This document shows positions 24,501 to 39,054 of a stretch of DNA of 64,000 nt, piece after piece. The DNA lies in assembly GCA_028023455.1 (NCBI GenBank), contig JAQFVV010000286.1, forward strand, positions 1,050,516 through 1,114,515, given 5' to 3'. The translations under genes and the position numbers were made by a program. Positions within the stretch are counted from its first letter, which is position 1. The number at the start of each line of letters is the position of its first letter. Under the pieces are notes generated by a model. It saw nothing but the letters and a program-made list of their open reading frames with translations. It did not search any database and had not been told where the DNA came from. Origin of the DNA: Epiperipatus broadwayi. Taxonomy: Eukaryota > Onychophora > Udeonychophora > Euonychophora > Peripatidae.

Positions 24501-26580
24501 AGTATACAACATCTTGAAATCTAAAAAATTAAATAAAATAATCATCAATCTATTCTGGAATAGTTCATACAGTAATAGTTTATAACTTCTATAGTCCAGA
24601 ATGATGATTATTGAAATCATAATACTAAAAAACATAATCCTGTGAAACTTCCTAAATTTCCCATATAGGAATAGTAATGCATTATATTCTTTTTGGCTTA
24701 ACTTAATCTATCCAATAAATTTTGCCAATATAAATATATTTCCATGGTTCCATCCTTTTATTTAATCATATATTTACTTTCTTTATGGGTTTCTTCCTTA
24801 GTAAATTTATTTCCATTTAGTACATATTTTCAGCATTTCATTATTATCTTAATTTTCAGGTTTTCCAAACAAACTTTTATAAGTGCTATTAACCCTTTTA
24901 GACTTTAGTTTTTTTTAATACTATATATGCTTTAGTAAATATTCTTCGTGAGTTTTTTTCTTAAAAATAATTTCTTGTAGAATTATTTAATGTTTCCTTC
25001 ATGAAGAATATAACATCTACTTTTAATGTGATATTTCTATTAAAATTAATATAAAGTATACTTGTCATATCGTTTTCTTAATTTTGGACAAGCTTATCTT
25101 ACTATATAAAATAATGCGTCTTTACTTTTAGATGGCAAACAGTTTTTCCATTTAAGTTTCTTGTATAATGTCCATACTGCTATTTTATTCATTAGAACAG
25201 TTCTCTTGTTCAGCATTAATGAAACTGTATCAACAAATATCATATACATTTTTAAAATATTATAAATTGAATATATTTTACTTCTTAGTATATCTATTTT
25301 ATTATCGTGAAGTTCCAAATTAGATTTTTGATAAAATACTTCTAGTAAGAAAACTTTTAAAAAACTAGCACATATTAAATGAAGTTATTAAAATATTTTT
25401 AGTTTACACTCTCCTTTTGCAAAATACTTTTAAAATAATACTTATTAGCTTTTGCAAGTAAAAAATTATAAGAGAGCACTAAAATTGACTAAAATAATAA
25501 AATTAAAATTACAATCACCTTGATAGCTTCTGATATGATTCAGCTACCTTTAAAACATTATTAATCACATCTAATAAATCAACTGCTACAGTATTTATAC
25601 CCTGTAAGAATATATTATCCTATTGGTTGATTCTTACTTTTAGTTCATACCAAATTTGCATATGTTTCAGTTTTTACACAATTAAATTTCAAAATAAAAA
25701 TTATGACGTATTAAAACTTAAAAAATATTATTTAAAATATAACTTTTAAATCAATTATTACTTTACTAAATTACTTAAATATTTTAAAATAATTTTTTAA
25801 ACAATATTTAATAATCTTATCCCACTTTTAATATTTAATTTATCTATTTTTATTGAAACAAAAATATTAACTTTTATTAACTGTATTCGTCTTTATTACA
25901 CTATTTAAACATTTATAACAATAGTTAACTTAATATTTATTATTAGCTCTTATGATATGTAATCATTCTATTCAATTCTATATTGCAATTTTACAATATT
26001 TTGAACTTTACTAATAAATTCTAGAAAGTGTGTGTAACTCTATATTACATAAGTCACATGATTAATAATCAAGACAGACTATCCGATTTTTCTGTCTGGG
26101 AATAATAAATTGCTACACTTGTATTAAATAAAATAATACCATTATATAATTTGGAAAAATAATTTGGAAAGTATACAATCAAATACAACCTTCACTACCA
26201 TAAAAATTACTTTTAAAATATATGACATTAATTATAATTATTAAATATAGTTTATGAATTTAAATATAATATTTATTTAACTACAAGTTTTAAGACTATT
26301 AAAAACGAGCTTTTAAATATACTTTTAAATATTTTTAGCTGTGTTATTTATTATGGCCAGCTTTTGCAACCATATGAAATAATATTTTTAACTTTATTTA
26401 ACGGTTCTTAAGTGATTCATTATAATATTATGCGCTATGTAATTTCATTAGCTTCAAATCATACTTTTAAGAGATTATTAATTCAATATAATTAACATAT
26501 GAAGAGAACACATTCTGAAATTTAAAATTTTTAATAATTTACTGTGATGGACTATTTCTGACCTATAGAAAAGGGTGCAA
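21511..26580 (+). mobile_element. Large AT-rich non-coding unit L3
   Basis: A 5.07-kb unit from TCTAACCTGGTCC to AAAAGGGTGCAA, bounded by (AT)n. Its reverse complement is present at 55499-60540 over the whole length. Both ends match closely (for example TTTCTGACCTATAGAAAAGGG at one end and the GGGTTCTAGCTCAGTTAAT block at the other), as do internal points such as the ATGTTCTCCTC block near 24390. No open frame shows protein motifs. No target duplication can be read because both flanks are TA repeats. Class unknown: not a recognisable LINE or DNA transposon, and no transposase. I infer a non-autonomous mobile element because two full-length copies share both ends. Confidence 0.65.
21739..21774 (+). 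other. Conserved hairpin in the large AT-rich units
   Basis: CATTGAG/CTCAATG form the outer stem and TATCC/GGATA the inner stem around TACA. The same design recurs at 52459-52494 with GTATC/GATAC as inner stem, and at 60278-60313. Retention of pairing despite sequence change suggests selection on a folded nucleic acid or a terminus signal. Confidence 0.6.
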
Positions 26581-26591
26581 TATATATATAT

Positions 26592-26895
26592 TCAATAGAT
26601 AGAGCTTTACCAAAACCTCCGTACAAGTGTATTTTTGTTTACATAAATGTCAAAAGAGTCAGAATTCACTAACTCTTTCGTTGGCTCCACCTTCAGATCA
26701 GCTTATTTCAAGCTAATTTGCTATCATCAGTGAAGGGTAGGGGTCAGAAACAAGATCTAAACACTAACTCCAAGCGTTTATGCAGCAAGTTCCTATCAGT
26801 TTGCAAGCATGAATTTTTCAGACATGTAATGTCTTCAAACCCAGCCTAACAAAAATACACTTGTATGAAGGTTTTGGTAAAGCTCCATCTATTGA
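26592..26895 (-). mobile_element. MITE-like element with long terminal inverted repeats
   Basis: A 304-bp element whose ends are inverted copies of about 50 bp: TCAATAGATAGAGCTTTACC and TTTTGGTAAAGCTCCATCTA are the outer parts, with inner AAGTGTATTTTTGTT/AACAAAAATACACTT. There is no coding frame. The minus strand carries a hammerhead-ribozyme-like core at 26705-26730 (CTGATGA, then an AGC/GCT stem, then GAAA). It begins two bases after the (AT)n that ends unit L3. It is non-autonomous; whether DNA transposon or Penelope-derived is open. Confidence 0.7.
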
Positions 26896-26904
26896 TCATA
26901 AATG

Positions 26905-28195
26905 CAAGCGATAGCAAGTTACATGATTTATAACTTGTTTTTGTTTTTCATATATATATAATTTTAAAAAGTGAAATAAATTAAAAGTATATGCATCTAT
27001 TAAATAATATAAAAATAAACTAAAAATTAATAAAAAATAAAATATATTTAGAAGTAAAATTATATATAAAATGTGTAATGTATTACAAGTTTATGAAAAA
27101 TTCCAACAGAGATAATATTAATTAAAAATAATTGTAAAAATTATCATTATTAAACTTTTTTTTGACCAGAAATTAAGATAAAAAAATTTGAATGATTTAA
27201 TTAATATAAAACCATATTAAAGCAATTAATTAATAATAGTAACAATTAAATCGATCTTAGAGAATGTCTGTATATTGTTCGTCTATGTGATCCATAGCAA
27301 ATTGTCAAACGTTAACGTAAGCTTATAACAAGATATAAGGCATGTATATGGATTACAGTATTAGTCACATTTTTAGAGTAATAAAGAGTATTTGGTCATA
27401 TTTTAATTCTAAAGAAGGGCAGTTAATTCGCAATGAATATAATTAGACAGGAAATGAAAATTAAACAAAAGTGATTCATTTATAATATAGATAACGTAAT
27501 AAATTGGAAGTCTAATAACTTTCAATTGAATGAATTTTGAAACATGTGCAGTTAAATGTAAAAGTTTTTTTTTTTTTTTACTTTGAGTTTAACGCTTTTA
27601 TTTGAAAAGAATGCTCAGAACTGTAAACACATTAGAGTTAGATTGAATGTTTTTAATATTGTATTCATATAAGAAACTATTGCATTTAATTTATATACAT
27701 ATATATAGTTATGATGTTTTTTTTTTTTTCAGTACTAAATGTTATGTAATAGAAAACTGCTCGTGTCATATGTGCAATCTAAAACTGAATTTAAAAAATT
27801 AAAGAGTAGTGTGTGCATACAAACCGTCTTAACCATATCCTTGTGAATATACATCAATGACACTTTTTTACAAATGTTCTGGCGATATTTATAATTACTA
27901 TTTTTACTACAAGTATAAATAATAATCATCCCTTTGACTAAAATAATCATCATTTCAACTTGATTAATTACTGGAAAGAGTTTTATTCATATATTCATCA
28001 TTTAGTGTAGCAAAAGTCTTTTCTCAATGTTAAATATATATTTTTTAACAAAAATTTTAAATAAAAAACACCAAATTCTACTTTTCCTTTTCGATTCTTT
28101 TACTTATTAATCATAACATTAAAAAAAAACAAGACTTGAAAAGAAAAAGTAGTTTTCTAAGACAGTATGCAATTTGCTTATAACTAAATGTTTCT
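26905..28195. other. AT-rich stretch, no gene seen
   Basis: Homopolymer runs and short (AT)n only. Open frames here are short and lack protein motifs. Confidence 0.6.
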
Positions 28196-28211
28196 TATAT
28201 ATATATACAAA

Positions 28212-28485
28212 CAGAGGGATTTGAACTCAAGATTTTTCAGTCACTCATCTTCCACTCTATCTCACAATCAATACACATGACCACACACATGCGAAAAAGA
28301 TACATGAATCTCAATTATGGGAGATTATGATCTGGCCCAAGTGATAAGTGCTTGTTCTGCATGAAATATGTACATTGGGAATCATGTACCATTTTTGCAT
28401 ATGTGTAGTCATGTGTATTGGTTTCTTGAGATAGAATGGAGGATAAATAGTTTGAAAAATCTTGAGTTCAAATTCTTCTATTTAC
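28212..28485. repeat. Interrupted inverted repeat, ~110-bp arms
   Basis: The left arm (28212-28320) starts AGGGATTTGAACTCAAGAT and contains CAATACACATGACCACACA. The right arm (28375-28485) is its imperfect reverse complement, with TGTGTAGTCATGTGTATTGG and ATCTTGAGTTCAAATTC. About 55 nt lie between. The outer GAGTTCAAATTC resembles a tRNA B-box, so these may be two tRNA-derived SINEs in opposite orientation, or a foldback element. The left end abuts a short (AT)n near 28198. Confidence 0.7.
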
Positions 28486-28489
28486 TTAA

Positions 28490-30308
28490 AAAGTGATTTT
28501 ATTTTTTTTTAATTAATGGGCCATATTTGAAAAGAACACAGTAATATTCTTTTTACTGATTTTGTTAAATATATACCGAGCCAAAAATAATTTTCATTTA
28601 TTCATATGGTGTTTCACAGGAAAATAGGTCCAGTCACTTAACTACACTACACATACCTCCCCATGTTTATCAAAATTTAACTTGTTTTAAAACAGATTAA
28701 AATAAATATCAGAAAGTGGGACTACAGCTAGAATATATCGGTTTTCAACCAACACAAAAGACTACTAAGATATTCAGTTAATAAATAAAAGTAATTTATG
28801 GATAATAAAAATAAACAAAAATAAATCATAACAAGAACAACAATGATAAGAATTTAACAATAATTAAAAATATTTTTCCTTATTTCCTGCCATTCTATTC
28901 ATCATCTTCTTCTGTATTATCTATTTAAATAATTTATTTACAAATTTTTATTAAATGGTTATTAGTAATAAAAAGGTAAAACATTAAATTGACCAAAGAA
29001 GTTTATAATTAGATGTGCTTTTATTGGTGCCAATGCATAAGGGGATTGCCAAACAAAACTAAAATATTACACATGTGAATAACTTCTCATATTTTTATAC
29101 ACAATATCTCTTGCTTATTCTGTATATAAACATGAGTCATAAAGTGAACATACTATTTATGGTGATCTTTTCAACAGAAAATTCAAACAAGTATAATATA
29201 CATTTATGTTCAGATTCTAATTTTTATGTTTAAGTAATTGTTAAAAGATTGTATTCCTATACTACACGAATTATTGTATAATAAAATATGCTTTTAAAAC
29301 TATATAAATACTAATCGTATTTGAAAAATGTATATCTTAAAAGGTAGCGGTGCTTTTCTAATGTGATTTATGAAAGATTACTATGATTTAGAGTAACCTA
29401 TTACAATCACTCTTAAAGATGCATTTTTATAATAGAGACTACATTATTGAGAAACTTTTGATCAGTTATCAATATGGCCCTCATATTTATTTAAAAGCTT
29501 TCATGGATAACAGCATATTTATTTAATAAAAATTCTCTTAACTCTTATTAAACTATAGTTATATATATATATATATTAAACTATAGTTATATATATATAT
29601 ATATATATATATATTCACAATCAATCAACAACCATAATCAAAATATACTTATAATATTCTATTTAACTATCATTACTAATTCTTCATCGTATAAAGAATC
29701 TCCTAACCTATTAAATCTCACACATAATGTTTCATAATTATATGTATGTAATTTTTAATTCAATAAAATTTTCTCTTAGACAAATTATAAAACCAAGTGT
29801 GAAAAGAGTTCAGTCATTGTTCAATCTTAATTTATTATATTCAGAAGTAAATGCCATTTATAAGATATTCCTTTATCTGCACACACATCCATTAACTGTA
29901 CTCTTACCATGCATACAAATTCTACATATGCATTTAACCATTATAGCTTTTATAATTTAGCAGAATAGAACTTTAACATCAAAATATAATATCAAAATTA
30001 TTTTAGATATACACTTGACTTTTCAAACGATATTAGGCAAATTTAAATTGGAAGAATTCTTTCAAAAAGATAAAATTAACTCTTAACTTGAAATTAAAAG
30101 TTATACTTTTACTTTGCCTTTTTTTATTTTGGAAGTTTGAAAAAAAGATATCAAATGTTGCAACTAAAATAAAGACACACACACACCCTACTTCTCTTTT
30201 ACCCTGGCCAAAAGTTGTAAATATTAAAAATGAAGTTTTGAGATAATATCAAACATAGACAAAATTGTTGATTGGCATGAAAAAATGGTAGCAATAGTTT
30301 TACATTCC

Positions 30309-30350
<42 letters not shown>

Positions 30351-31620
30351 AAAACAGTTAGTCCATTTAAAACCTTTTATAATTTTGTACTTTTCTATTG
30401 TTGTACCTGGTGACAAATTTTGAAGATGCTCAACCTTTCACTTCTGTATAAAATCTTTATTTTATATAAAGTTCTGTTTAATCTAATTTTATAAATGAAT
30501 AATATTTTTAAAAATTACATTTGACCTTTTTAAATATTTAAAAACTGTTCTTTTTTTGGAAAATAACTTTTTTTTTTTAATTTTTAAATGTGAACAAACA
30601 TATGTGGATTTATGATAAATATATCAAATTCTGTTTTAAAATCTGATATTTACTTTATAATTATTAAAATATTTGAAAAATTATAATATGGCAATAAGGT
30701 TGGCAGCTGATGTCATTAGGAATGACTTTCAAATAAAGCATCATCAAAAAGAAAACTTAAAATAAATCTTTCTATAGAGAATAATAAAGTACAGCTAATT
30801 AATACTTTCCAACTTTCCATAAGATACTGACTTCTTCAGATTTTTTTTAAATTTAATAATCACTAAAAGCAGTACAGGAAAATCTATATTACTCAAAAAA
30901 TTCTAAGCTAATATGAATTATGATAGTGGTAAAACAGCATTCTAAACTACTATAATTTTTCTGAGGGAATTACCCAATGATTCTAAATGAATATGAGAGT
31001 GAGTTGAATAAAAAAATATATACAACTGTTTTATTGTAAAGTTATAAATTTGGAAGTTTTACTCAGTTCAAGCCCAAGTCTAAAAAGATCCTTCTTTTCT
31101 AGGTTTTGGCTAGATATTATTTGGAACAATAAATTAATTTTAATATTCACACAATGATATATTGTTCCTTAATTTTATTGTGGGACATTCTCATTCTGCA
31201 CATATTCACTATATTGCCCTATTGCCAATTAATTTTATTTTCTTCAAAAAAATGTATCAATTTTTAGTGGGAACACTAATACTACACCTATTAGTGGTAT
31301 CACTAATACTACACCTATACCTAATAATGGTTATCCTGAAAAATACAGTAGTCTGTTTCACATATAAAGAATAATAGCCATTTCACCAGGAACAACCATA
31401 ATACTGAATATTATCTATCTTTCAAATAAATAAATGATATCATCACCACAAAACAATTTATTAATTAACAATACTTTTTCGATATATAAAAATATAATTT
31501 CCAATTCTATTTTTTTTTTGCTACTTTTTACTCAGGTAAGTTTATGTAATGTACACACACATATAAATGATCGATGTTCTTAACAATTTTTGATAGAAAA
31601 ATATATCTATTTTAATTTTA
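28490..31620. other. AT-rich stretch, no gene seen
   Basis: Contains a duplicated ACTATAGTTATAT plus (AT)n pair at 29551-29615 and an (AT)n(GT)n compound microsatellite at 30311-30350. A self-complementary segment near 30709-30731 (GTCATT/AATGAC) is the only local structure noted. No protein motif. Confidence 0.6.
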
Positions 31621-31621
31621 C

Positions 31622-32700
31622 CATCAAACATCACATGATCACCACTCTTTATACTTACACACACTGTTTTTCACAGAGACAAAACTCTCCATATGGTAGT
31701 GCCACTCAGTGCTAGGCAGAGTAATAAATGGATGCAGGAAGATTTGTGCATAAAATTACTCTCTAGTGACTACTCATCCAATATCACCAGAGTAGTTCTA
31801 ACTTGTGACTTTCATCAGTGAGAAGTCTTGGATCTGAGAATGCTGCACATAGATTTTAGGATCTAATGCAACTCTCCAGCAGCCATCTTTTACTTTTTAG
31901 CTAACTATAAAGCTTTGATTTCAAAATTAAAACACAATAATGTTTTCAAGATAACCTCATTAGTTTGTATAGTTGTATAGACCTGAACTAAGTGCAACAT
32001 TCATACTTTGGGTGTCTTTGGTTCTTTAATAATCACAGTTTTATCATAATCTTATTGGGCAGAATTTGGTATTAAATCATCAAACCCCACATGATCACCA
32101 TTCTTATACTTATGCAAGTTGCTTTTCACACAGACAATACTCTCCATAGAGTAGCATGACTCAGTGCAAGTGAAAGTAATAAATGGATGCAGAAAGGTTT
32201 GTGCATAAAATCACTATCTAGTGCTTATTCATCCAATATCCCCAGACTAGTTTCTATCTTATGGCTTTCATCAGTGAGGAGCCTTGGATCTGACAGCACT
32301 GCACCTTGATCTTAGGATCTAATGCAACCTCCAGTAGCAACCTTTTTCTTAGTAACCTATAAAGCATTGAGTCCAAAATGAAAACACAATAATGTTTTCA
32401 AGCTAAGCTCAGTAGTTTGTATAGATCTGCACTGAGTTCAGCATCCATACTTTTTGATCTCTTTCATTCTTTAATATCCACTGTGACCATAAATCTATTG
32501 ATCAGGATCGGTATTAAATCATCAAACACCACATGATCACCATTTTTATGCTAAAATAAGCTGTTTTTCACAGAGGTAAATCTCTCCATGTAGTAGCACT
32601 CTCATTGTAAGCCAAAATAATCAATGGATGCAGGAAAGTTTGTGCATAAAATCCCTATCTAATGCCTACTCATTCAATATCTTCTGCTTGTAGCCCTAAT
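31622..32700 (+). repeat. Tandem array, ~442-456-bp period
   Basis: Units begin CATCAAAC..CACATGATCACC at 31622, 32078 and 32520. Each continues with ACTCTCCAT..GTAG, AATGGATGCAGGAA, TTTGTGCATAAAAT, TCATCCAATAT and CTTTCATCAGTGA. The third unit is cut after about 170 nt. The minus strand of units 1 and 2 carries a hammerhead-like core (CTGATGAAAG ... AGAA) near 31796-31818 and 32251-32274. Satellite-like or the tandem core of a non-autonomous element. No coding capacity. Confidence 0.85.
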
Positions 32701-32890
32701 ATTAGGTGCAGTGCTTTCAGTTCCAACTTTCCTCACTGATGAAAGCCACAAGCTAGAAACTAATCTAGGGATATTGGATGCATATGCACTACATAGGGAT
32801 TTTATGCACAAACCTTCCCGCATACATTGATTACAATGGCTTTCACTACTACTGTATGGAGAGTTTTGCCTCTGTGTATTTTAATTTTAA
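32700..32890 (-). repeat. Inverted partial copy of the tandem unit
   Basis: This segment is the reverse complement of the first ~230 nt of the tandem unit: CTGATGAAAGCCACAAGC, GATATTGGATGCAT, ATTTTATGCACAAACCTTCC and TATGGAGAGTTTTGCCTC. It creates a tail-to-tail inversion at the array end. Confidence 0.8.
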
Positions 32891-32895
32891 ATAAA

Positions 32896-33559
32896 AAATT
32901 ATTCTATGTTTGATATTCTGCATAAATGTATTGGTTGAATATTATTACTTAAACTTTCTAATTTACACAAATGTATATTTGCAAATATCAATAGAAAAAA
33001 CACTATGATAAAAAAATATTCTTATGACTGGTTTCTAAAAAATAAAATAACGTTTAAATGAAATATAAATGTATAAAAAAACAAAGAAATGAATTCTATC
33101 CTAAAAACAACCCAAGCCCTATTCTATTCATATTTAATTATTTTTCCCACATCAAAATCATTTCTTTTCTGATTGAATGTCACAATACATCAATAATTTT
33201 AACAGAATTTCACCAAATGCATTTTTAAACAAAATTTAGTTGTGATATGATTAGACAAAATATTTATAGAAAACTAACTACTGATACTTGTTTAATCACA
33301 TTAATTGAAATTTGTCTAAAAATATGTAAAGAGAAATCCCATTAAAATGTTTACAATTTGATATTATAATTGTAGTAATTATTTATTATAAATCAGCTAT
33401 TGATTTACCTTGACATATCAGCATAGTGTATCAATTTTAGAATTAGAAAATTTTTTCAAAAGACTAGAAAAAAAATGCCCACTGCATGTGGATATTATTA
33501 CATCGTCATACATAATTTCTCATAGTTATTAAAAAGATATTAAGCATAGTGCTGTGAAT
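32896..33559. other. AT-rich stretch, no gene seen
   Basis: No motif or repeat recognised between the tandem array and the tetranucleotide microsatellite. Confidence 0.55.
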
Positions 33560-35857
<2,298 letters not shown>

Positions 35858-35871
35858 TATATATAAAGTCT

Positions 35872-36790
35872 TTTTTATGTTGAACAATGTACTATTTTGT
35901 TTATGACATTTTGATAAAATATTATTCATCATTGTCATGGTTACGATAGTAATGAAGAACTGTTAGATCTTAAATAATAACAAGATTGAGATTCAGCATG
36001 AAGTAAAGGACAATCATTCTTATATATATTTGATCGTTGATTATTTAGAATATATTGATAAAAAAAATATTTACTTCAGTTTTACAATTAATTGATTTCA
36101 AGTTGACTTTAGAAAAAAGTGATAAAATAAGTGGTCTCCCAAGATTAAAATACATTTTGCTTTATCAGATTTATTTAAACCACTCAGTCATTTTAATATT
36201 TCAATATATTCTCTTATGGCTCTCATATCATACTTTTCCAAATTAGCAAGTATGTTGGTATTATCAAAGTCAAGTGTATAGCCAATTTCTAAAAAGTGTG
36301 AAGTCAAATCTGATGTATTAGCTTTTGATTGAAGGTATTGATATGCTCCCTAATTCTGACAATTTATATATTAGATTAACCCAAATAAATTTTTGAGCAC
36401 TGTGAACATGAAATTTCATAGATACACTGGTATTCCAAATTTACTCTGTCCTTAAATTTATGGAGAGAAATCACTGTTTTTTATTGCTAGTGAAAAAAAT
36501 AGTCTTAGTATTGAACTTATATAGTCATCTACTGATCTTGTCAGTAACTTCTTTAATATAAGCTAAAACAATTCTATAATTGAGATCTCAATTTTATTAC
36601 CTATTTTTTTCTTAATATCACTGCTATGTAAAGCTTTATATACAATGTTTTTATTGTAACCATTAGGAAGTAAAATGTTTATAATTAATTCTATTTTTTG
36701 AGCAAGATTATCTTTATTAGGCAAACTATATACTCTCATCATAAGATATTTTTGCCATGTGAAATATATGAGCAGGATGATTATGAAAAT
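35872..36790 (-). mobile_element. Penelope-like element, truncated and decayed
   Basis: The minus strand carries the linker and endonuclease of a Penelope-like protein. AQKIELIINILLPNGYN (inside the open stretch 36563-36817) is the segment after reverse transcriptase. Then comes YEISCSQCSKIYLG at ~36375-36420, the GIY-YIG core with its CxxC pair, then RIREHINT. Finally LTSHFLEIGYTLDFDNT, EKYDMRAIREYIEILK and GLNKSDKAK lie at 36080-36300. Stops interrupt it after YLG and after EILK. The tail ends at (AT)n near 35870. Its 5' side is cut at the (AT)n where the solo LTR 36805-38968 begins. Confidence 0.82.
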
Positions 36791-36804
36791 TAATATATAT
36801 ATAT

Positions 36805-37010
36805 TATAATGATCCAAATGAAATTGAAGATTGTTCTAACCGCAATCTGCACTATAGGGGCATTATCTAGGCATTTAAGCCTAGAAATATTTATAAAGTA
36901 GGCAGATACGTGCTGTTAAGATCCCACTTTATTTTATATTTAGATTGTTAGCCCATTGTCATTAATTCATGGAGATGCAGAAATAATAAATAACTTGTTT
37001 AATTGCATCT

Positions 37011-37048
<38 letters not shown>

Positions 37049-37062
37049 GATGCATATATAAA

Positions 37063-37119
<57 letters not shown>

Positions 37120-38968
37120 AAGCCACTGCCAGTAATTAACAAACAAACATTTATTAATGCATGTATAAATAAATTTTGAGGAATACATTTAACATTTTAT
37201 ATTTTTATATTAACTTTTAATTTTACATTTAAATAGATTGCAATGAGTTTAATATTTTATTTAGAGGGTCAAGTATGAATAGACTGTATAGATTGTATTT
37301 GAAAAGAAAATGTTCTATCCCTTGTTTAACATTAGGCCAAAAGTTTGCAGCCAAACCAACATCAATCCATCGGATATATCGATGTATTCAATGCAGCATA
37401 AATACAAGAACACAAAATACTATACTATCAGGAATTTTCATCTGAACAGTAAGTAGAGTTAGAGAAGACATTGTCTCTCAACCAACAAGAATGTTACATC
37501 TGTTGGTGAGCAGAACAATAAACAAAAAACTCCATAGGAATGGACTGTGGTTCTTTTTGCCAACTTACAATCCCATCCATAGGCAAACAGAAGGTGTGTG
37601 GCATATATATGCAATCCTGCCCATAGCGGATCTCTTGCTACATTTACTAATTACATCAATACATCTAATCCATTGACCCAATTTAACTGCAAAACAAATA
37701 ACCTAAGATTACCCTCCCTTAAACTATATATAACTTTACAAATCTATACAGCCATTCACGCCCGACATAAATTTAACCTTTAGATACGTTCGCACAGATG
37801 AATTTTATGCAATTTGTTTTATAATGTTGAGTATAGATCGGCTGCATAGATTCCATGGTTAAAAACATTTCAAAATAAACACAACCGATCAAAATACAAA
37901 ATCATTGATAACGTCAATTGCATAGGGAATACAAAAAAAACCAATAGCATTCATCATAAGATGCCGCAGTGACATCGATGACTTATATATTCTAATTGAA
38001 TGTAAAAACCACAACATAATCAACCACTAACGAATCTATGCAACGTCTATACCCAACCTTAAATTTCATGCATTTAAATAATTTATACAATAAGAAAAAA
38101 AATGGAAATGATTTTTATCAAATGCCAAACATATAAAATTAAACATTATTAATTGACCTGAAAACTTACAAAAGTCAGATAAAAGTCAATTCGAAATTTA
38201 GGTTAGCTTGTTTATTAAACTTGTCAACTCTTGATGAACATTCTTAATTAATTTTATGATTTTAGCAATTGTTCAGTTCATATAGCTTACGGTAGAAGAG
38301 CTCCCAGTTCCTGGTGTTAATTTCCACAGAGTCTTTATTTGAAACCCGGTCTATCTGAAGGCATTCTTAGCTGGAACAATCCTGGTATCACAGTCTTTTC
38401 ATTTTTTAAAATAAATGAGAGAGAACGACAAGTGCGTCTTATTGTTCTTCTCACAAAATCAAGTTGGAAACTGAATATTTCTCTTTTTATAATCCTCCTA
38501 TGGATTCTGTGAACAAAAACATCACTGTTCCATTTTTTCGTTATGGTCCGGGCCTTTATTTGCTGCTTCTATATTGGACAAGCCAATTCTTTATTCCTTA
38601 TCTAATTTTCATCTGACTTTTTAATTACACAAGAGCCCCAAGGTTTAGCTTGCTTTTCAATTAATAAACAATCATTTCCATTTACAGATTACTGGAATTA
38701 ATTAATACCTGTTTTTAGTTTTACTTACCTTATTTCTTTATTAAAATATTTTTATATTTAAATCTTGTATTTTTTTATAAGAAAGTACATTCAAATACCT
38801 TTTTTTATTTATATAAAAAAAAATATTTTTAAAGTTTTGCATCTGTGTGAATATATATACATTTAACAAACATTTTAGCTTTTAGTTTTTTAATAGATTT
38901 TATTTTTATTTGCGAACTTTAAGATTTTATTTTAAATTAATGTAACAGCATATTTATATATCGTTACA
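36805..38968 (-). mobile_element. Solo LTR, copy C (most diverged)
   Basis: Homologous over its length to the LTRs at 45253, 47924 and 60556. The plus strand starts TATAATGATCC and ends ATCGTTACA, bounded by (AT)n on both sides. By orientation of the TATA box it reads on the minus strand; the box (TATAAAAAG) is at 38483-38491. An internal (AT)n expansion (37016-37112) lengthens it. No partner LTR or internal region is attached, so it is a solo LTR left by recombination, or an isolated copy. Confidence 0.75.
37016..37112. repeat. (AT)n expansion inside solo LTR C
   Basis: Two long (AT)n blocks separated by TTTATAGATGCATATATAAA. The other LTR copies have only a short AT-rich stretch here, so the microsatellite grew after insertion or another element entered and left. 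Confidence 0.85.
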
Positions 38969-39054
38969 ATATATATATATATTTAAATATTTTATGAATT
39001 ATTTATAATTTACAATAACAAATAAATCATATAAAACAGCTAATATGAATATAT

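Noticed and set aside
31622-32700. CRISPR or gene-family reading of the ~450-bp repeats
   Set aside because: Units are long, adjacent and non-coding; satellite-like.
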